Shown piece by piece: positions 24,483 through 37,474 of a DNA stretch of 64,000 nt. The stretch comes from Garcia nutans. Taxonomy: Eukaryota > Streptophyta > Magnoliopsida > Malpighiales > Euphorbiaceae. The stretch lies in the NCBI GenBank assembly GCA_947685225.1, contig CANTUV010000035.1:6579501-6643500 (forward strand). The letters are read 5' to 3'. The notes beneath the pieces are model-generated. The model saw only the letters and a list, made by a program, of their open reading frames with translations, made no database searches and had not been told where the DNA came from. How positions within the stretch are numbered: the first letter of the stretch is position 1; the number at the start of each line of letters is the position of its first letter. A program made the translations under genes and the position numbers.

Positions 24483-26030
24483 AATATGTATTTTCAATTT
24501 TTATTTTATATTTTTAAAAATTATATCTTTAACTTTTCTATTAGACATATACAAACACGTATCCTATTTGCCTATTAAAAAATTATATCAAATCATAGGG
24601 ATATGTATATATATAGTCAAGAGTTACAAAGTGTGATTTCTAAATATTAATTAATAACAAAATAATTAATTAATTACGACTTGTAAACAAAAATTAATAT
24701 TAAGAGTGAGAGAGAAGGATGGATGTATTATCATAAAATTATTTATTGTAGAAAATGTCTTGTTACTGTTTTTATGACTTGTTCAAGGTGAACTCACTCT
24801 CTTGACTTCTTATAAATCCTTTGGGTAATGTTGATCAATCCCATTCAATATTAAAGTCGCTTCCACACATTTAATTAATATCTCCAAATATATATATATA
24901 TATATTAATTTTCCTTCTTATTTTAACCTCTCAGTATTTTTTTTATATACTTTTTAATTGAAAATATCAAATCATCAACATTTACAATCAAAACAATGAA
25001 AGATCTTTAAGATAATATATGTAATTTTCATACAGTTATTTTAAATTAATTTAGATATACTAATGAATTTTGATATCTGTATCATTTTTTGAATTGAAAG
25101 ATTATAAATTCGAAAATTACAATTCGATGTCTAATTATAAATTAAGTATATGTAGGTAGAAAAATTCACCTAATAATCATGACATTTCCACGTTTATCAA
25201 CAAAAATTTTTCTTAATTGTTAATTTTATAAGTTGGTTCAATTTACAAGAAATTAAATGGACTTCATCAATGATTGTAACTGATAAATAAAAGTAGTCTG
25301 TTTTAATTACTTGTATTAAAAAAGAACCGATCGATTGAAACTATGAGTAAATTTCCTTTTACACCAATTCCAGCATCTTAGACCATTTCAACTTTTTTTT
25401 TTCTTTTCTTATGCATAGAAAGGCATTTTCCAGCCAATTTATACATCTTTTTTTGGGATATTCGACTGTATATTTATATATTATCTACACACTCAATTTA
25501 CAGAATTCAGAAAATACTTATTTGAATGCTAAATTCAAAAATTAAATCCTAACCAATATAAAAAGAAGTGAATTTGTGGAGGCATTCTTTACACTTATAT
25601 TAGGAGGTGAATTAAATTATAATCTATTCATATAATAAAATAATTTTTTAACTATTATTTGTTGTGAAAGGTACAGCGTAGTTGAAGAAATAAAACAAAT
25701 AAATAACCTGAATTGTGTTTACAAAACATGTTTTTCTTATTTAAACTTCAGGAGGTAAAGGTATTTCATAAAAGAAATTATGTACGTTATTATAAACCTT
25801 CATGGCAAAAAGAAATGAAAAGTGGTCTTATAAAAAGAGGAAATAAATGTTTTCATGTAAGAGTTGAAAACTTAAAAAAATTAAAAAAAGCCCATTGGGC
25901 TTTGCAGATATCTCCCGGGCAGGGAAAAATCCATCAATTTTTACACAAATTTGATTTTGCGCCCATTTCTCATGCACGCGAGGTTTACCTCTCTTCTATC
26001 CCTTTTACAAACCTATATGGAGCATGACAA
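24483..26030. other. intergenic DNA, no recognisable gene
   Basis: The stretch is AT-rich with a TA run near 24890-24906. About 25880-26030 is more balanced (CCCGGGCAGGG, GCACGCGAGG) and open for roughly 100 codons from 25713, but the translation has no recognisable domain. The first about 85 bases may be the right half of a MITE split by the CACTA element. Confidence 0.55.
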
Positions 26031-26188
26031 TATATAAAAGGGAAAGATATACTTTCTAACATATTTTGTAATTTTTTTTCATTTGTATCAGGATTATTTT
26101 AGTTATTTTATAATAAACTCATAATAAATTTAAAATAAACTCATAATAAACTATTTAAATCTGGTGTTTTTATAAAAATAAATTATAC
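26030..26188 (+). repeat. third copy of the dispersed AT-rich repeat
   Basis: It shares TTAGTTATTTTATAATAAAC and the following CTCATAATAAATTTA-type text with about 700-790, in the same orientation. It abuts the 3' end of the LINE at about 26189. Confidence 0.5.
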
Positions 26189-28675
26189 GACAACAAAGCC
26201 TTAATTCCAAGTTAATTGAGGTCCACTTAATTCGATTTAGGGCTATCTCTTTTGATAAATTTAAAATATTAAGATCATTTTATATCATTTTGATCTAAGT
26301 TAATTTAGGTCTACCCCTACATCTCTTAGCTATTTCTACTTTAACTAGTTCAGTTCTCCTAGCAGGTGCATTACAAGGTCTACGTTTTACATAGCCAAAC
26401 TATCTCAATTTATGCTCTTTTATCTTATCTTCGATAGGCGTTACTCCCATTTTTTCTCTAATGCACTCATTCCGGATTCTATCCATTATAGTATATTCAT
26501 ACATCTATCTTATTATTCTCATTTCTGTAACATATGTCTTACTCATATGTTATCCTTTTACTGCCCAACACTCACTATTATATATCATCTCATGCCGTAT
26601 TACAGTACAGTAGAATTTTTTTTAAATTTAACTGGCATCTTTCGATCACATAACACTCTTGTAACACTCCTCTACTTCATCCAGATAGCTTTAATAATGT
26701 GTTTTACATCTTCACAGCCCCCATCCTCTTGAATAATTGAGTCAAGGTACTTAAAATGAGTATTATAAGGTACTGTCACTCCGTCCAAAACAACTTCGCC
26801 ACCTCCTCTATTTGTCTTATTAAATCTACAATGCATATACTCAGTCTTAGTTCTACTTAGCTTAAAATCATTTGATTCCAAAGTACCTCTCCATAACTCC
26901 AACTTTTGACTCATTCCTACTTGGGTCTCATCTATTAACACAATATTATCTGCAAATATCATACATTAAGGGATATCATCTTGTATATGCCTTGTTAGCT
27001 CATCTATGACCAAGGCAAAGAGATATAGGCTCAAGGTTGAACTTGATGTAACGCAATAGAAACAGAAAAGTTCATAGTATCCTTTCAACAGTACGAACTC
27101 TAGTAATAGCTCCATTATACATATCCTTCAAGACTTGGATATATCTTATAGAAATTTTCTTACGCTCCAGGACCTACCATAAAACTTATCTAGGTACTTT
27201 ATCATAAGCCTTCTCTAAGTCAATAAAAACCATATGTAAATTTTTCTTCATCTCTTTTTATTTTTTTCATCAAATCTCTAATAAGAAAAATAGCTATCAT
27301 AGTTGATCGACCGAGTATAAAACTAAACTGATTTAGAGAGACACAACTGTCCAAAAGTAAATGGTGTTTCATAATTCTCTCTCATAGTTTCATGGTGTGC
27401 TCATAAGCTTAATACCTCTATAATTTGAACAATTTTAAATATCTCTTTTATTCTTAAAAATAGGTATTAAATTATTTTGTCTCTATTCATCAGATATTTT
27501 CTTTGTACTTAGGATCTTATTAAACAAAGTAGTTAACCATGCAACTCCTATATCTTTCAAACATTTTCACACCTCAATGGGTATTCCATCCAGTTCATAT
27601 GCTTTACCTATTTTTATTATCTTCAAAGCTTCCTTTATTTTAGAGAACCTAATTCGTCTAGTGTACCTCACATTTTTTCGACTATGCTATCCAGGCCCTC
27701 AATATTTTCATTGCGGTTACCATTTCAAAGATCTTCAAAATAACTTCTCCATCTTTTCTTGATATCTTGTTCTTGAATCAAAACTCTATTCTTTTCGCCT
27801 TTGATACACTTAGCTTGGTTCAAATCTTGATATTTTCTTTCTCTTATTTTAACCAATTTATAAATAGTCTTTTCTTCTCCCTTTATTCTAAGTTTTTCAT
27901 ACAAACTCTTTAAAGATTATGATTTAGCTTGCCTAACTACATTTTTAATATTTTTTTCGCTTGTTTGTAATGCTCAAAAGTAGTATTGTCACTACACTTT
28001 GACAAACTCTTATACCATTTTCTTTTACTTTTTACTGCTTTTTGTACTTCCTCACTCCACCACCAAGACTCCTTCAAGAGATGTCTATACTCTCTAAATT
28101 CTCCAAGAATCTTTCTAGCTACACCTTTAATCATTATAGACATGTCTACCCACATATCGTTTACTGACATATTCATATCCACCTTACAACCTCTAGCTTT
28201 AACCAACTCATCCATAAATATTAACTGTTTTTTACCTTTTAAAGACCACCACCTAGTCTTGAAAATTATGTTTCTCCTTGGCCTATTAATAAAACTCTTA
28301 AACTTGACATCCAACACCACTAACCTATGTTGGATAGTCAAGACCTCACCTTAAAAACCTTACAATCCTTATATCGAGTTCGATTAGCTTTTCTCGTGAG
28401 TATAAAATCAATTTGACTTTTATTTTGCCCACTTTTAAAATTTACTAGATGTGATTCTCTTTTTATAAAATATGTTTTTGTCAAAATCAAATCATAAGCT
28501 ATAGCAAAATCAAGTATAGTCTTGTCTTCTTTATTTCTAATTTCAAAACCATAACCTCCATATATATCCTCAAAACTTACTCTGTCTTTTCATATATGAT
28601 CATTTAAGTCTTCTCCTATAAAAATATTTTCATCATTCGAGATCTCTTGCATAAGCTTTTCCAGAATTTTTTTTT
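26189..28675 (-). mobile_element. 5'-truncated RTE-type LINE
   Basis: The minus strand encodes, in order, the C-terminal half of an apurinic-type endonuclease, a linker and a reverse transcriptase, then a 3' region ending AAGGCTTTGTTGTCG near 26189. Plant RTE elements typically end in TTG-rich repeats, so this end fits. The 5' end is lost around 28675, where similarity stops inside the endonuclease, as usual for incomplete LINE copies. No target duplication was identified. Confidence 0.8.
26400..28675 (-). pseudogene. LINE endonuclease-reverse transcriptase, broken
   Basis: Right to left. An endonuclease part at about 28665-28365 shows GEDLNDHI, SFEDIYGGYGFEIRNKED and SGQNKSQIDFILTRKANRTR. 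After a frameshift near 28345, IQHRLVVLDVKF starts the linker with FKTRWW and KESWWWSEEVQKAVKSK (28341-27937). The reverse transcriptase is recognisable from MVFIDLEKAYDKVPR (about 27235) and VLKDMYNGAITRVRT (about 27130) to the catalytic region IFADNIVLIDET (26957-26925), where the usual Asp-Asp is Asp-Asn. LSRTKTEYMHCRF and VPYNTHFKYLDSIIQEDGG follow to 26672. Several stops occur between 27930 and 26960. The protein would nick DNA and copy its RNA in place; this copy is inactive. Confidence 0.8.
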
Positions 28676-30833
28676 GTAAAAAAATTTATAAATTCTAGTA
28701 AATCTGAAAATATTTTAAAAAACGTGATAAATTTAATTTTTTTTATTTTTTAATATTTTTTTAAGATCCTTATATAAAATATATGAAGTCTTTGTTTTTT
28801 TTTTCAATATGTGATTGTATTCTTTTAAAATAGCTTGAAAATACACACATATTCCAACAACTTCAATTTTTCTATCAACAAATTTTAATTTATTATTTTC
28901 ATGTCTTATTTATTTTTTAAGAAAAGAAAAGAGAATCCATCCGAATTTACTATAAAAATCATATATGAATTTTAGTAATATTCTTAATATTTTTATACTA
29001 ATGCTTTGTGTCTTAGGTTTTATGCGTGCCTATTAATAGACAAATTGAATAAAGAATATGTTGAATATAATAGATATCATAAAAGAATATATAAATCATC
29101 AAAGAATATTTTTACTTTTTTAATCCATTGACGAAGTGATTAGCAGAAATATTGAAAAACATGTTCTCTATTCCCTTTGAATGTACTGCAAATAAATAAA
29201 TAATAAAAAAGAAAGTATCCCTCAACTTGAGGATAGTATATAAGTATAAAGCATATCTCTCTCAATTATTGATAACAATAAAGATACTGTTTTTTCTAAT
29301 AACGGCACGTGTTTAATTTATATACATAAATTCAATAAAATATAATTATAAAATAATTTTTGTGGTATACTATGTAATTTTTAGAAATTATTGCATTTAT
29401 TAGAAAATATAAACTAAAATCATTTAAATTAAAAATAAAAAATTTATATAATCGACTCAATTACTCTTTGAATAAAAATTAAATTAAATTAAGATATACT
29501 GTTTTACAATAAAAAAAATCTAAAATTTTCATTTATATTCTTTTCTTTGAAGATTAATTTTTCTTAATGTACATATCATGATATATGATTTTTGTAGCCA
29601 TTCGCCAAGATTTCAAGGAATAAATTCTCAAAATTGAAGAGTGCACAAATCAATAATTTTTTAGTTATTATATATTGTCTATTTATTTTTCTCTCTACAC
29701 TATTAATCTTTTTTATTAATATTATTGATTTTTCTAAATGAATATAAAGAATTATTTGGTGAGCATTGTATAAAAAAAATGTAAAATTATGAAAACTCAC
29801 AAAATATAAAATTATGAAAACTCACCAATCAAGCGTCATAATAGATGGCATAGAAAGAATTTTTTTCATAAATATTAAAACATGGATTTATATTTTCAAG
29901 CCTTAAATCTTCATGAACGAACACAAATAATTAAATTACCTATTATAAATAATAAGTAGTTTCATTCTCATTTATAAAGAAATTTTCAGAATCTTGTTTA
30001 TAATAGTTGATATTGAAATCTTTATTACACTAAGTAGTTTAATTATTATTTACAAACAGTTTATTTTTAGTTGATTGGAATTTTTTATAATAAATAATTA
30101 ATTTTTTCTGAGGGAATTAGCAGTTAATTACAAGAATTACAATTATTTATTTTAACAATTAATGTGAAAAATCTGTGTGGAAAGAGAAAAATATAATGAC
30201 AAATTAAAGAATTATAAAAAATAAAAATATTTTTTTGAGTAAGGAGTTAAAATCTAAAAAAGAATTAAAACTAAATTAATAATATAAATATTATTAATTA
30301 ATGTCTATTTTTTTAAGATATAAAATATAACTAATTAGAAGGTCTTTCCATTTATATCTTTTCAATATACATATATTATTATATATCAATTATTTTCCTT
30401 CTGATTAATTCTATTTATTATTTATTAATTAAATTCAATTGAAATGCCATGAACGTGCATGGACTCCCTCAACTTGAAGGTTGGTAGGATATATAATAGT
30501 AATAATTTATATGCAGTGGTCCAATAAAAAAAATTAATTAGCATTACTCGCACAAAAAAAAATTGTTATACATTATTAACTTATATTTAGCTATTAGCTA
30601 AGTAACACAATCATGAAAGATATATTTCCTAAAATCAAGAATGATATAATTATATTTATTTATTTATTTTTGACAAAAAGAATGATATAGTTAGCTTGTA
30701 GATATATTATGTATAATGTAGACAAATAGATAGATATCATGATTAATTGAATTTTTTGACTATAAACACATAATATAAATTATAAAAATATAATATAAAT
30801 ATTCTGATAAATATCCTGTACCTATGTGACCAA

Positions 30834-30871
<38 letters not shown>

Positions 30872-33592
30872 GAAAACAACCTTAGTCCTACCTTGTTTGA
30901 TTCGGAGAATTTTGATTTAGAATTTATGATAAGAACCGATTTGATGTTTATTGACATAATACATCTACCGAATATATATAACATATATTATAATAAGTAT
31001 ATGCTTTTCTTTTATTTTCTTCTTTTTAATTATTACAAAGTGAATATATTGTTCACATTTATCTTGTTCTTATGCATATGTTAAAGTCATTAATTGATCT
31101 TTTTTCTGCTTCTGTCTTTTTCTTTAATGCAGTGCTATTCAATCAATTTGTGGAAGAACAGTCATGTGTCTGTGTGTGTGTGTGTATATATATATTCTTT
31201 TTTCCTAAATGAAGTGAAATTTAAGTAAAATTGATATCCTTTTTGAAAAAATATTACAAAGAAAGCTACTTCCTTTAGTATTTTTTTTTTAATTTAATGT
31301 TTCTGAGCTAAAATAATATTTATGAAAAGATCTTTGCTATATTTATATGTTCAAATCTATTCTATAATTTAAAAGAGAATATGAAATCACTCTAGATGAT
31401 AATAGATTTTATATTTTCTTTTCTATTTTGCCCCTAAAATAATTTTTTTTAGTTTTTTAATTTTTTAAATATAATTTAATATTATCTATTCAATTCAATA
31501 AAATACACTTAATAAATAACTTATATTTTAATAACTTTATTATAATTTTTTTTTATTTTTAAAATTTAAATACAGTTTAGTTCTTGAATTTATATATTAA
31601 AATTAATATGTATTATGATAAATTATACAAAAATTTTAATAACATATTATTTTTATAATGACTTGTATGAAAAAAAAGTAAAATTTTTATAAAATTATAT
31701 TCTTTATAATCATAAATATAATTTATATTTTTTATTCATTTAATTAATCCTAAAATTTATATGTTTTAATAATATTTTTAGAACACTCTATTAATAAATT
31801 AATATATTATATGTGTCTATACTTTAAGTTTTTTTGCAATATATTTATACTATTAAGTAATATGAAAATAACTATATTAAAATTAGTTCTTTTTTTTACT
31901 TTTATAATTTATAAAAATGTACAAATAATTAATAATTAAATTATTTGAGATTTTTATTTTTTATAACTTTAAAAAAATTATTGAGCAGAAAAAAGGGATG
32001 CCAACTCAAACTTTTTTTTATGCAATAATACTTTATTACTAAAGATTATGATTCAAAGCTCTTACAATGTAATTGGAAGTATATTTCTAATACTGAAAAT
32101 CTGTACTTGAAACGGTTGCTCTAACAAGATTATGAATTACTATATCAGCAAGTCTACTAACTTAAAATATTTTTTATGATGTTTATATTTTTTATTGTTT
32201 GAGTTAAATAAAATCTTAGTGTTCTTTAAAAAATAAAAAAAAATATTTTTCATTTATTGAAGAAAAAAATTAAACATATAAAATAGTAAAATGTTTATCT
32301 CCTTTGACAACTAAATATTAAATTTATTTTATATGTTATCAAGATAATTTTATGGAGAAAAATATTATTTTCTATAATTTAATAAGATAAAATAAAAAAT
32401 AATTAAGAGATAAAAAAATATATTTTGTGGACATCGAAAAAAATTTTAATTGGTGTCGTTGGCATATAAATATAAATATATACATATATTATATATAAGG
32501 ACATGAATTTAATTTTATATTGAAATTATAATTAATATTTATATTTATGTATTGTGATAATTTTTAATTATAAATGACATTTATAATTAATTTGATTAAT
32601 CTAACTTATAATATAATATTCATCAAGTGGAGTTTATTTGTGTTTTAAATATATCATCAATATAAAATTAAATTCTTTATTGCTAAGATCATATACTTAT
32701 CGATAATCTATCAATTTATTTTAACACCCAATTATATTTTATATAATGCTATAATTATATGTGATCTTGACATCTGCTTCTTGTATATTTTATTTACTCT
32801 TTAATTTTACTTTTAACTATTATGATATATTTGAAATATTCATTCTATTTAATTAAATAACTAAGATTCGCTTATAAAAAAAATAAAAAATATATATTTT
32901 CAAAGTGAACTGAGAGCATTATTCTAATATTAATTACAATTGAAATCTTTAAACAAAAATTTCTAAGGCGTATGATGTGTTTGTATATACGTATAACCTA
33001 ATATATTTAAAATTTGTTAAATCCTTTAAAAAAAATGTTAATTGAATCGAATAAAATATTTTTTTCCAAATTCTTTTATTGTGGGATTAAGTGTATGTTG
33101 GTTACATGTATCACTCAAAGAAAAATTAGAATTAGCTATACAAATTTTTATTGCTAAAAATATAAAAGTTAATACTATAATTTTTTGAAATTAAAAATAA
33201 ATTCTTCCATTATGATTGCTAAAAATCAAAAGTATTTTTATAGTAAAATATGGTATAATTTTTAAAAATTTAAAATCAAAGGATTTGAAAATATAACCTA
33301 ATTTTGAATATAAATTTTATTTTGTATTTGATTCATAAACAATACAAATTTTAATCTATTTTTTTTTATTTACATAACTCTAGTAACTTTTATTTTTATG
33401 GATATGATATATTTTTAAATATAATTATCAACCTAATCCATAAATTTTATTAATTATTTATGAATAAATCTAAAATTAAATATTTAAAGTTTTAAATTTT
33501 TATTTTACCTAAATTCCAATTTTAAAATACACCAAACAATTTCTAACTTATTAAAACATATAAATTAATATGAGAGTTTTTTTACAAAAACA
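28676..33592. other. AT-rich intergenic DNA, no gene
   Basis: No coding region, RNA gene or clear element border is seen. Local repeats include a 25-bp tandem pair at about 29777-29826 (ATAAAATTATGAAAACTCAC in the second copy), an AAT microsatellite at 30834-30871 and a TG/TA run near 31166-31195. Similar phrases containing CTCAACTTGA and TAGTATATAA-like text at about 29222 and 30468 may be remnants of one dispersed family. Confidence 0.65.
30834..30871. repeat. AAT trinucleotide microsatellite
   Basis: About twelve AAT/ATA units in a row. It produces a run of Tyr or Ile codons in otherwise meaningless frames on either strand. Confidence 0.9.
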
Positions 33593-34575
33593 TCTATCTA
33601 TTCATATTATATATATAAGCAAATGATTGAAGAAGTGCTATAAAATTACCACACAATCAATATTTAAAAATAATATTATTTTACTTTTTTAATTAATTTT
33701 TAGCAATTTATAGAAAATTTAAATTTTAAAAATAAATAATCAATAATACTTTTAATATTCTATTAAATAATTACATATTAATATAATTTTATAATATTAA
33801 TTAAATAAATTATATTTATGACTTTTAATATTTTATAAATTAATTACACATTAATATAATTTAATAATATTCATTAATTTATATTTTTTAGAAAATTTAA
33901 AAAGTTAAAAAATATATTTCTTAACCTTCATAATAAATTAATTATAAATTAAATAATTTATTTATAATAATAATTAATTTATATATTTTGAAATTTAAAA
34001 ATTTTAAAAATAAAATATATGACTTTTAATATTTCTAATAAAATAATTATATAATAATAATTTATTTATTTAATAATTAATTAATATTTTTTTAGAAATT
34101 TTAAAATTTAAATGATAAAAATTTTGACTTTTAATCTTCCTAATAAATTAATTTTATGTTAATAATTTATGTAATAATAATATTAATATCAATAATAATT
34201 CAAATATAAATCTATAAATATAAATTTTTCTACTCATTTTTTTTCTATTTAAAAAAATTTGTTTGAATTTTTATTTTTTCTTATTTTTTTCTTTTTTTTA
34301 TAAAATTTATGATTCCTTTTATAAAAAAATATATATATAAATTTTATTCTTAATTAGTGAAAGTGTCAAGGTATGAAATAAAAAAATTATATTTCCTCAC
34401 TCATATGTTTTTGATAAAGCTATTATAAAAATCGAATAAATATTTTATTTTATATTTTTATAATAAAATTTATTATTACTTTATATATAAATTATTTTAT
34501 ACTTATTTATTATTAATTATATTTATTATGCTTTGTTATTCTTATTATTATATAATTGCGTGGATAAACGACTAG
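33593..34575 (+). mobile_element. candidate non-autonomous Helitron-like element
   Basis: The left end reads TCTATCTATTCATATTATAT, preceded by A. The right end reads GCGTGGATAAACGACTAG, followed by T. This is the TC...CTAG form inserted between A and T expected of Helitrons. A weak CGT/ACG stem lies about 5 bases before CTAG. Partial homologous copies at 34843-35525 and 35575-35870 stop at different points, and one shares the GGCTAG right end. There is no coding capacity. The AT-rich sequence makes chance end matches possible. Confidence 0.5.
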
Positions 34576-34842
34576 TAAACATATAAAAGTTAAGGAACAA
34601 AACTTCTCTTGATGTTACCATGTTATGCATATTTAAAGAAAGACACAATTTCATAAATTTTTAATTTTTTTCTATATTCTTAATTTCTCTCTCTATCATT
34701 TTATATACCATAATATCAATATTTAATTTAATATTGTTTAATGATAAATTTTTAGACAGAAAAAATACCAAAAGTTATTTTCAGTCAATATTAATAGTAT
34801 TACAATTGAGATCAATTTTGGTCGTCTTATGTTTCACTTACT

Positions 34843-35116
34843 AGGTAATAAATTAATTATAAATTGAATTATTTATTTATAATAATTAATTTACATATTT
34901 TAAAAATTTTAAAAATTATAAAATAAAATATATGAATTTGACATTCCTAAAAAATTAATTATGCATCAATAATTTATTTAAATAATTCATTTAATCAATA
35001 ATTTAATTTATAATAATAATTAATTTATATTCTTTTTAGAAATTTAAAATTTTAAACAATAAAAAATATGACTTTTAATATTTCTACAAAATTAATTATA
35101 TGTTAATAATTTATTC

Positions 35117-35149
<33 letters not shown>

Positions 35150-35525
35150 TCCATTATAAATATATGAACATAAATCCTCCTACTCACAAATTTTTTTATA
35201 TTTAAAAAAGTTTACTTGAATTTCTATTTTTTTTATTTTTCTCTTTTTTTACTGAATTCAAGATTTTTTTTATAGCAAAAATATATATAAATTTTATTCT
35301 TGATTAGTAAAAATATCAAGTAATGAAATATAGCATACTATATCTAGCTGTTTACTCATATTATTTTCACAAAACTATTACAAAAATTTAGATAAATATT
35401 TTATTTTGTATTTTTTATAATATAATTTATTGTTAATTTATATATAAATTATTTTATATTTATTTATTGATTACAATTATTTGTATTTTATTATTTTTAT
35501 TACCACACAACACGCAAATAAATGG
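34843..35525 (+). repeat. 3' fragment of the same Helitron-like family
   Basis: It aligns by eye with about 33910-34575. Both contain a GACTTTTAATATTTCTA-like phrase, an AAT-rich block (about 35117-35151 here), TTTTATTCTTGATTAGTAAA and a right end ACACGCAAATAAATGGCTAG followed by T. The left end is missing. Confidence 0.55.
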
Positions 35526-35574
35526 CTAGTAAAATAAAAACTGAGGAAACATTGAGTGTTTTGAAATTGTCATA

Positions 35575-35870
35575 TCATTCGCCTTTTAAAAAATGTTATT
35601 TTATTTTTTTTAATTAATTTTAATAATTTATAAAAATTTAACATTCAATAATTAATAAATTATATTTTTGACATTTAATTTCCTATTAAATAATTACATA
35701 ATAATATAATTTTATAATATTGATTAAATAAATTATACTTGTGACTTTTAATCTTCTATAAATTAATTACACATTAATATAATTTAATAATATTGATTAA
35801 TTTATATATTATTTTTAAAAAAATTGAAAAGTTATAAATATATATGACTTTTAATCTTTATAATTGTAAA
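35575..35870 (+). repeat. 5' part of a third Helitron-like family copy
   Basis: It aligns with about 33660-33950, sharing TAAATTAATTACACATTAAT and the following ATAATTTAATAATATTGATT-like text. The 3' part is absent; similarity ends near TTTAATCTTTATAAT at about 35863. Confidence 0.5.
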
Positions 35871-36317
35871 CCTTCAATTTTGTACCTTAGGAAAGACCCT
35901 CAATTTTGCAACTATATGAAAGCCCAAGTAAAAATAAATCCAAAGTAATTAGAATCGAGCAAATTAGAGGTAGAACGCCCAAAACAACAAAAACAAATTA
36001 GATAAGGGGGGGTGCCGCATGGTGGCTACACAAGAGGCTACACAGCTATCGTGCGCCTGACTGCCACATTTTGGCCTTTGAGTTGTCTCACCGAATCTCC
36101 AATTCTCATATTACTTTTTTTCATTTTTAAGTTCCCAAAGTTTCTCTATAGATAGTAGGACTCCTCCCAAGCTTCGTGGCACAGTAGAAAGGTAAGTAAT
36201 ATCTATTTGCTGCATTTTCTTATTTTCTTACTCCCTTTTTTATTTGCTGCTAAAGAACTGGGCACTTCGAAAAGTAAAAAATTCTTCTTTTTTGGTTTTG
36301 GACTGCCCAAAGCTTTA
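35871..36317. other. low-copy-looking island, possible gene or leader remnant
   Basis: A more balanced stretch contains GGGGGGTGCCGCATGGTGG, TCGTGCGCCTGACTGCC and a pyrimidine-rich tract that ends in a donor-like AGAAAGGTAAGT near 36187. It resembles an untranslated first exon and intron start on the + strand, but no coding exon follows. It may be a captured gene fragment next to the Helitron-like copies. Confidence 0.35.
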
Positions 36318-36908
36318 TTTTAGTGCTTGTTTGATTAATTGATTTTGCATAAATATTAAAATGAACCAACTTTTTAGACTTATTCTTTCTAATTTAGCTT
36401 TTGGGGCAAAATTAGTTCCAAGCTAAGTTAAACCAAGTTGAAATCCAAGTCTTCTTCTAAAAATGTATTTGATTTAGCTTATAAATTAGTCAAATTAGCT
36501 TATAAACACTAAAATTAAACTAACACATTTATTTAAATAATTTTATAAGTATATAAGTTCAACTTATAAGATTAAAAAAATAAATTGTAGAGTTACCGAC
36601 TTATTATTTTAGTGCTTATAAGCATTTGTCTTATAAGCTAATTTAATCAAGCTATTTATTATATTATCCTTATATATTTTAATAAATACTCTTAATAATA
36701 TAATTTTATATTATTTTTAGTTATTTTAATAGTGAAAGTATTTATAATTTATTTTTTACTAAATATATTAGGTAATTATTAGCCATTTATAAATACTTAA
36801 AATAAACACAAAATTACTTAAAATTTTAACTGCTTATAAAGTTCATATTATCTTATAAACACTTGCTATTTGTAAGCTAAGTTTTTTAAATTAAGCCAAA
36901 CATCCTCT
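36318..36908. mobile_element. MITE with about 18-bp inverted ends
   Basis: The left end, TTAGTGCTTGTTTGATTAA, and the right end, TTAAGCCAAACATCCTCTAA, are inverted relatives. The interior repeats TAGCTTATAA-type phrases in both orientations (for example near 36478, 36500 and 36620). No coding region is present. The terminal text (GTTTGG/CCAAAC) is typical of plant MITEs with short target duplications; the superfamily is not certain. Confidence 0.55.
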
Positions 36909-37474
36909 AACAGTTGTGGAACAAGAAATGGAATAAGGGGGCAAATATTTCGAAAAAAAAATATAGATAAATTGAAACTAAAATTGAACATTTAATATTA
37001 CAACAAAATTTAGATTTTTATTATAAATTTTTATTAAAAAAACTTTTCAATGAAAATTTTATATTATTTATTAAATTTTTAAAATTTCTTAAAATTTTTA
37101 TATATTTTTTTATTCTAATTCTTAAATCTATTAATTTATTTATATAATTTTAATAAAAGTCAAAAAATTAATATCTAAAAAATAATTAATATGTATAATT
37201 CAAAATGATATATTAAATGTATATACTTTTATAAAAAAAAGGTATAATTATATATATATATATATATTTAATTTTATATAATTTATAATTTAAAAGTATA
37301 TAATTATATATATATAATTTTAAGATATATTAAAATAATATAAAATTATTAATTATAAAACTAATTATTAATTATAAAACTATATTTAAACTATATTTAG
37401 CATATATATATATACAAGGGGGGTTTGGGGGAGTGGGAGTCCATTGACCCCCACGACTCCCATAGATTCACCCC
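36909..37474. mobile_element. small non-autonomous hAT-like element
   Basis: The left end, CAGTTGTGGAACAAGAAATG, continues into AATAAGGGGGCAAA. The right end is the run GGGGGGTTTGGGGGAGTGGG, GACCCCCACGACTCCCATAG and ATTCACCCCGG. This layout (CAGTGGCGGA-like left end, G-rich right flank, GATTCGCCCCTG-like terminus) is familiar from plant hAT elements with TTF/DUF4371-type transposases. The interior is AT-rich and non-coding. The target duplication is not convincing. Confidence 0.4.

Noticed and set aside
25713..26027. Plus-strand open frame of 104 codons
   Set aside because: No recognisable domain, no leader or splice context, AT-rich codons. I could not support it as a gene, though it is the best unexplained frame outside the transposons.
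26412..26732. Plus-strand open frame over the LINE
   Set aside because: It is antisense to the recognised minus-strand reverse transcriptase and 3' region.
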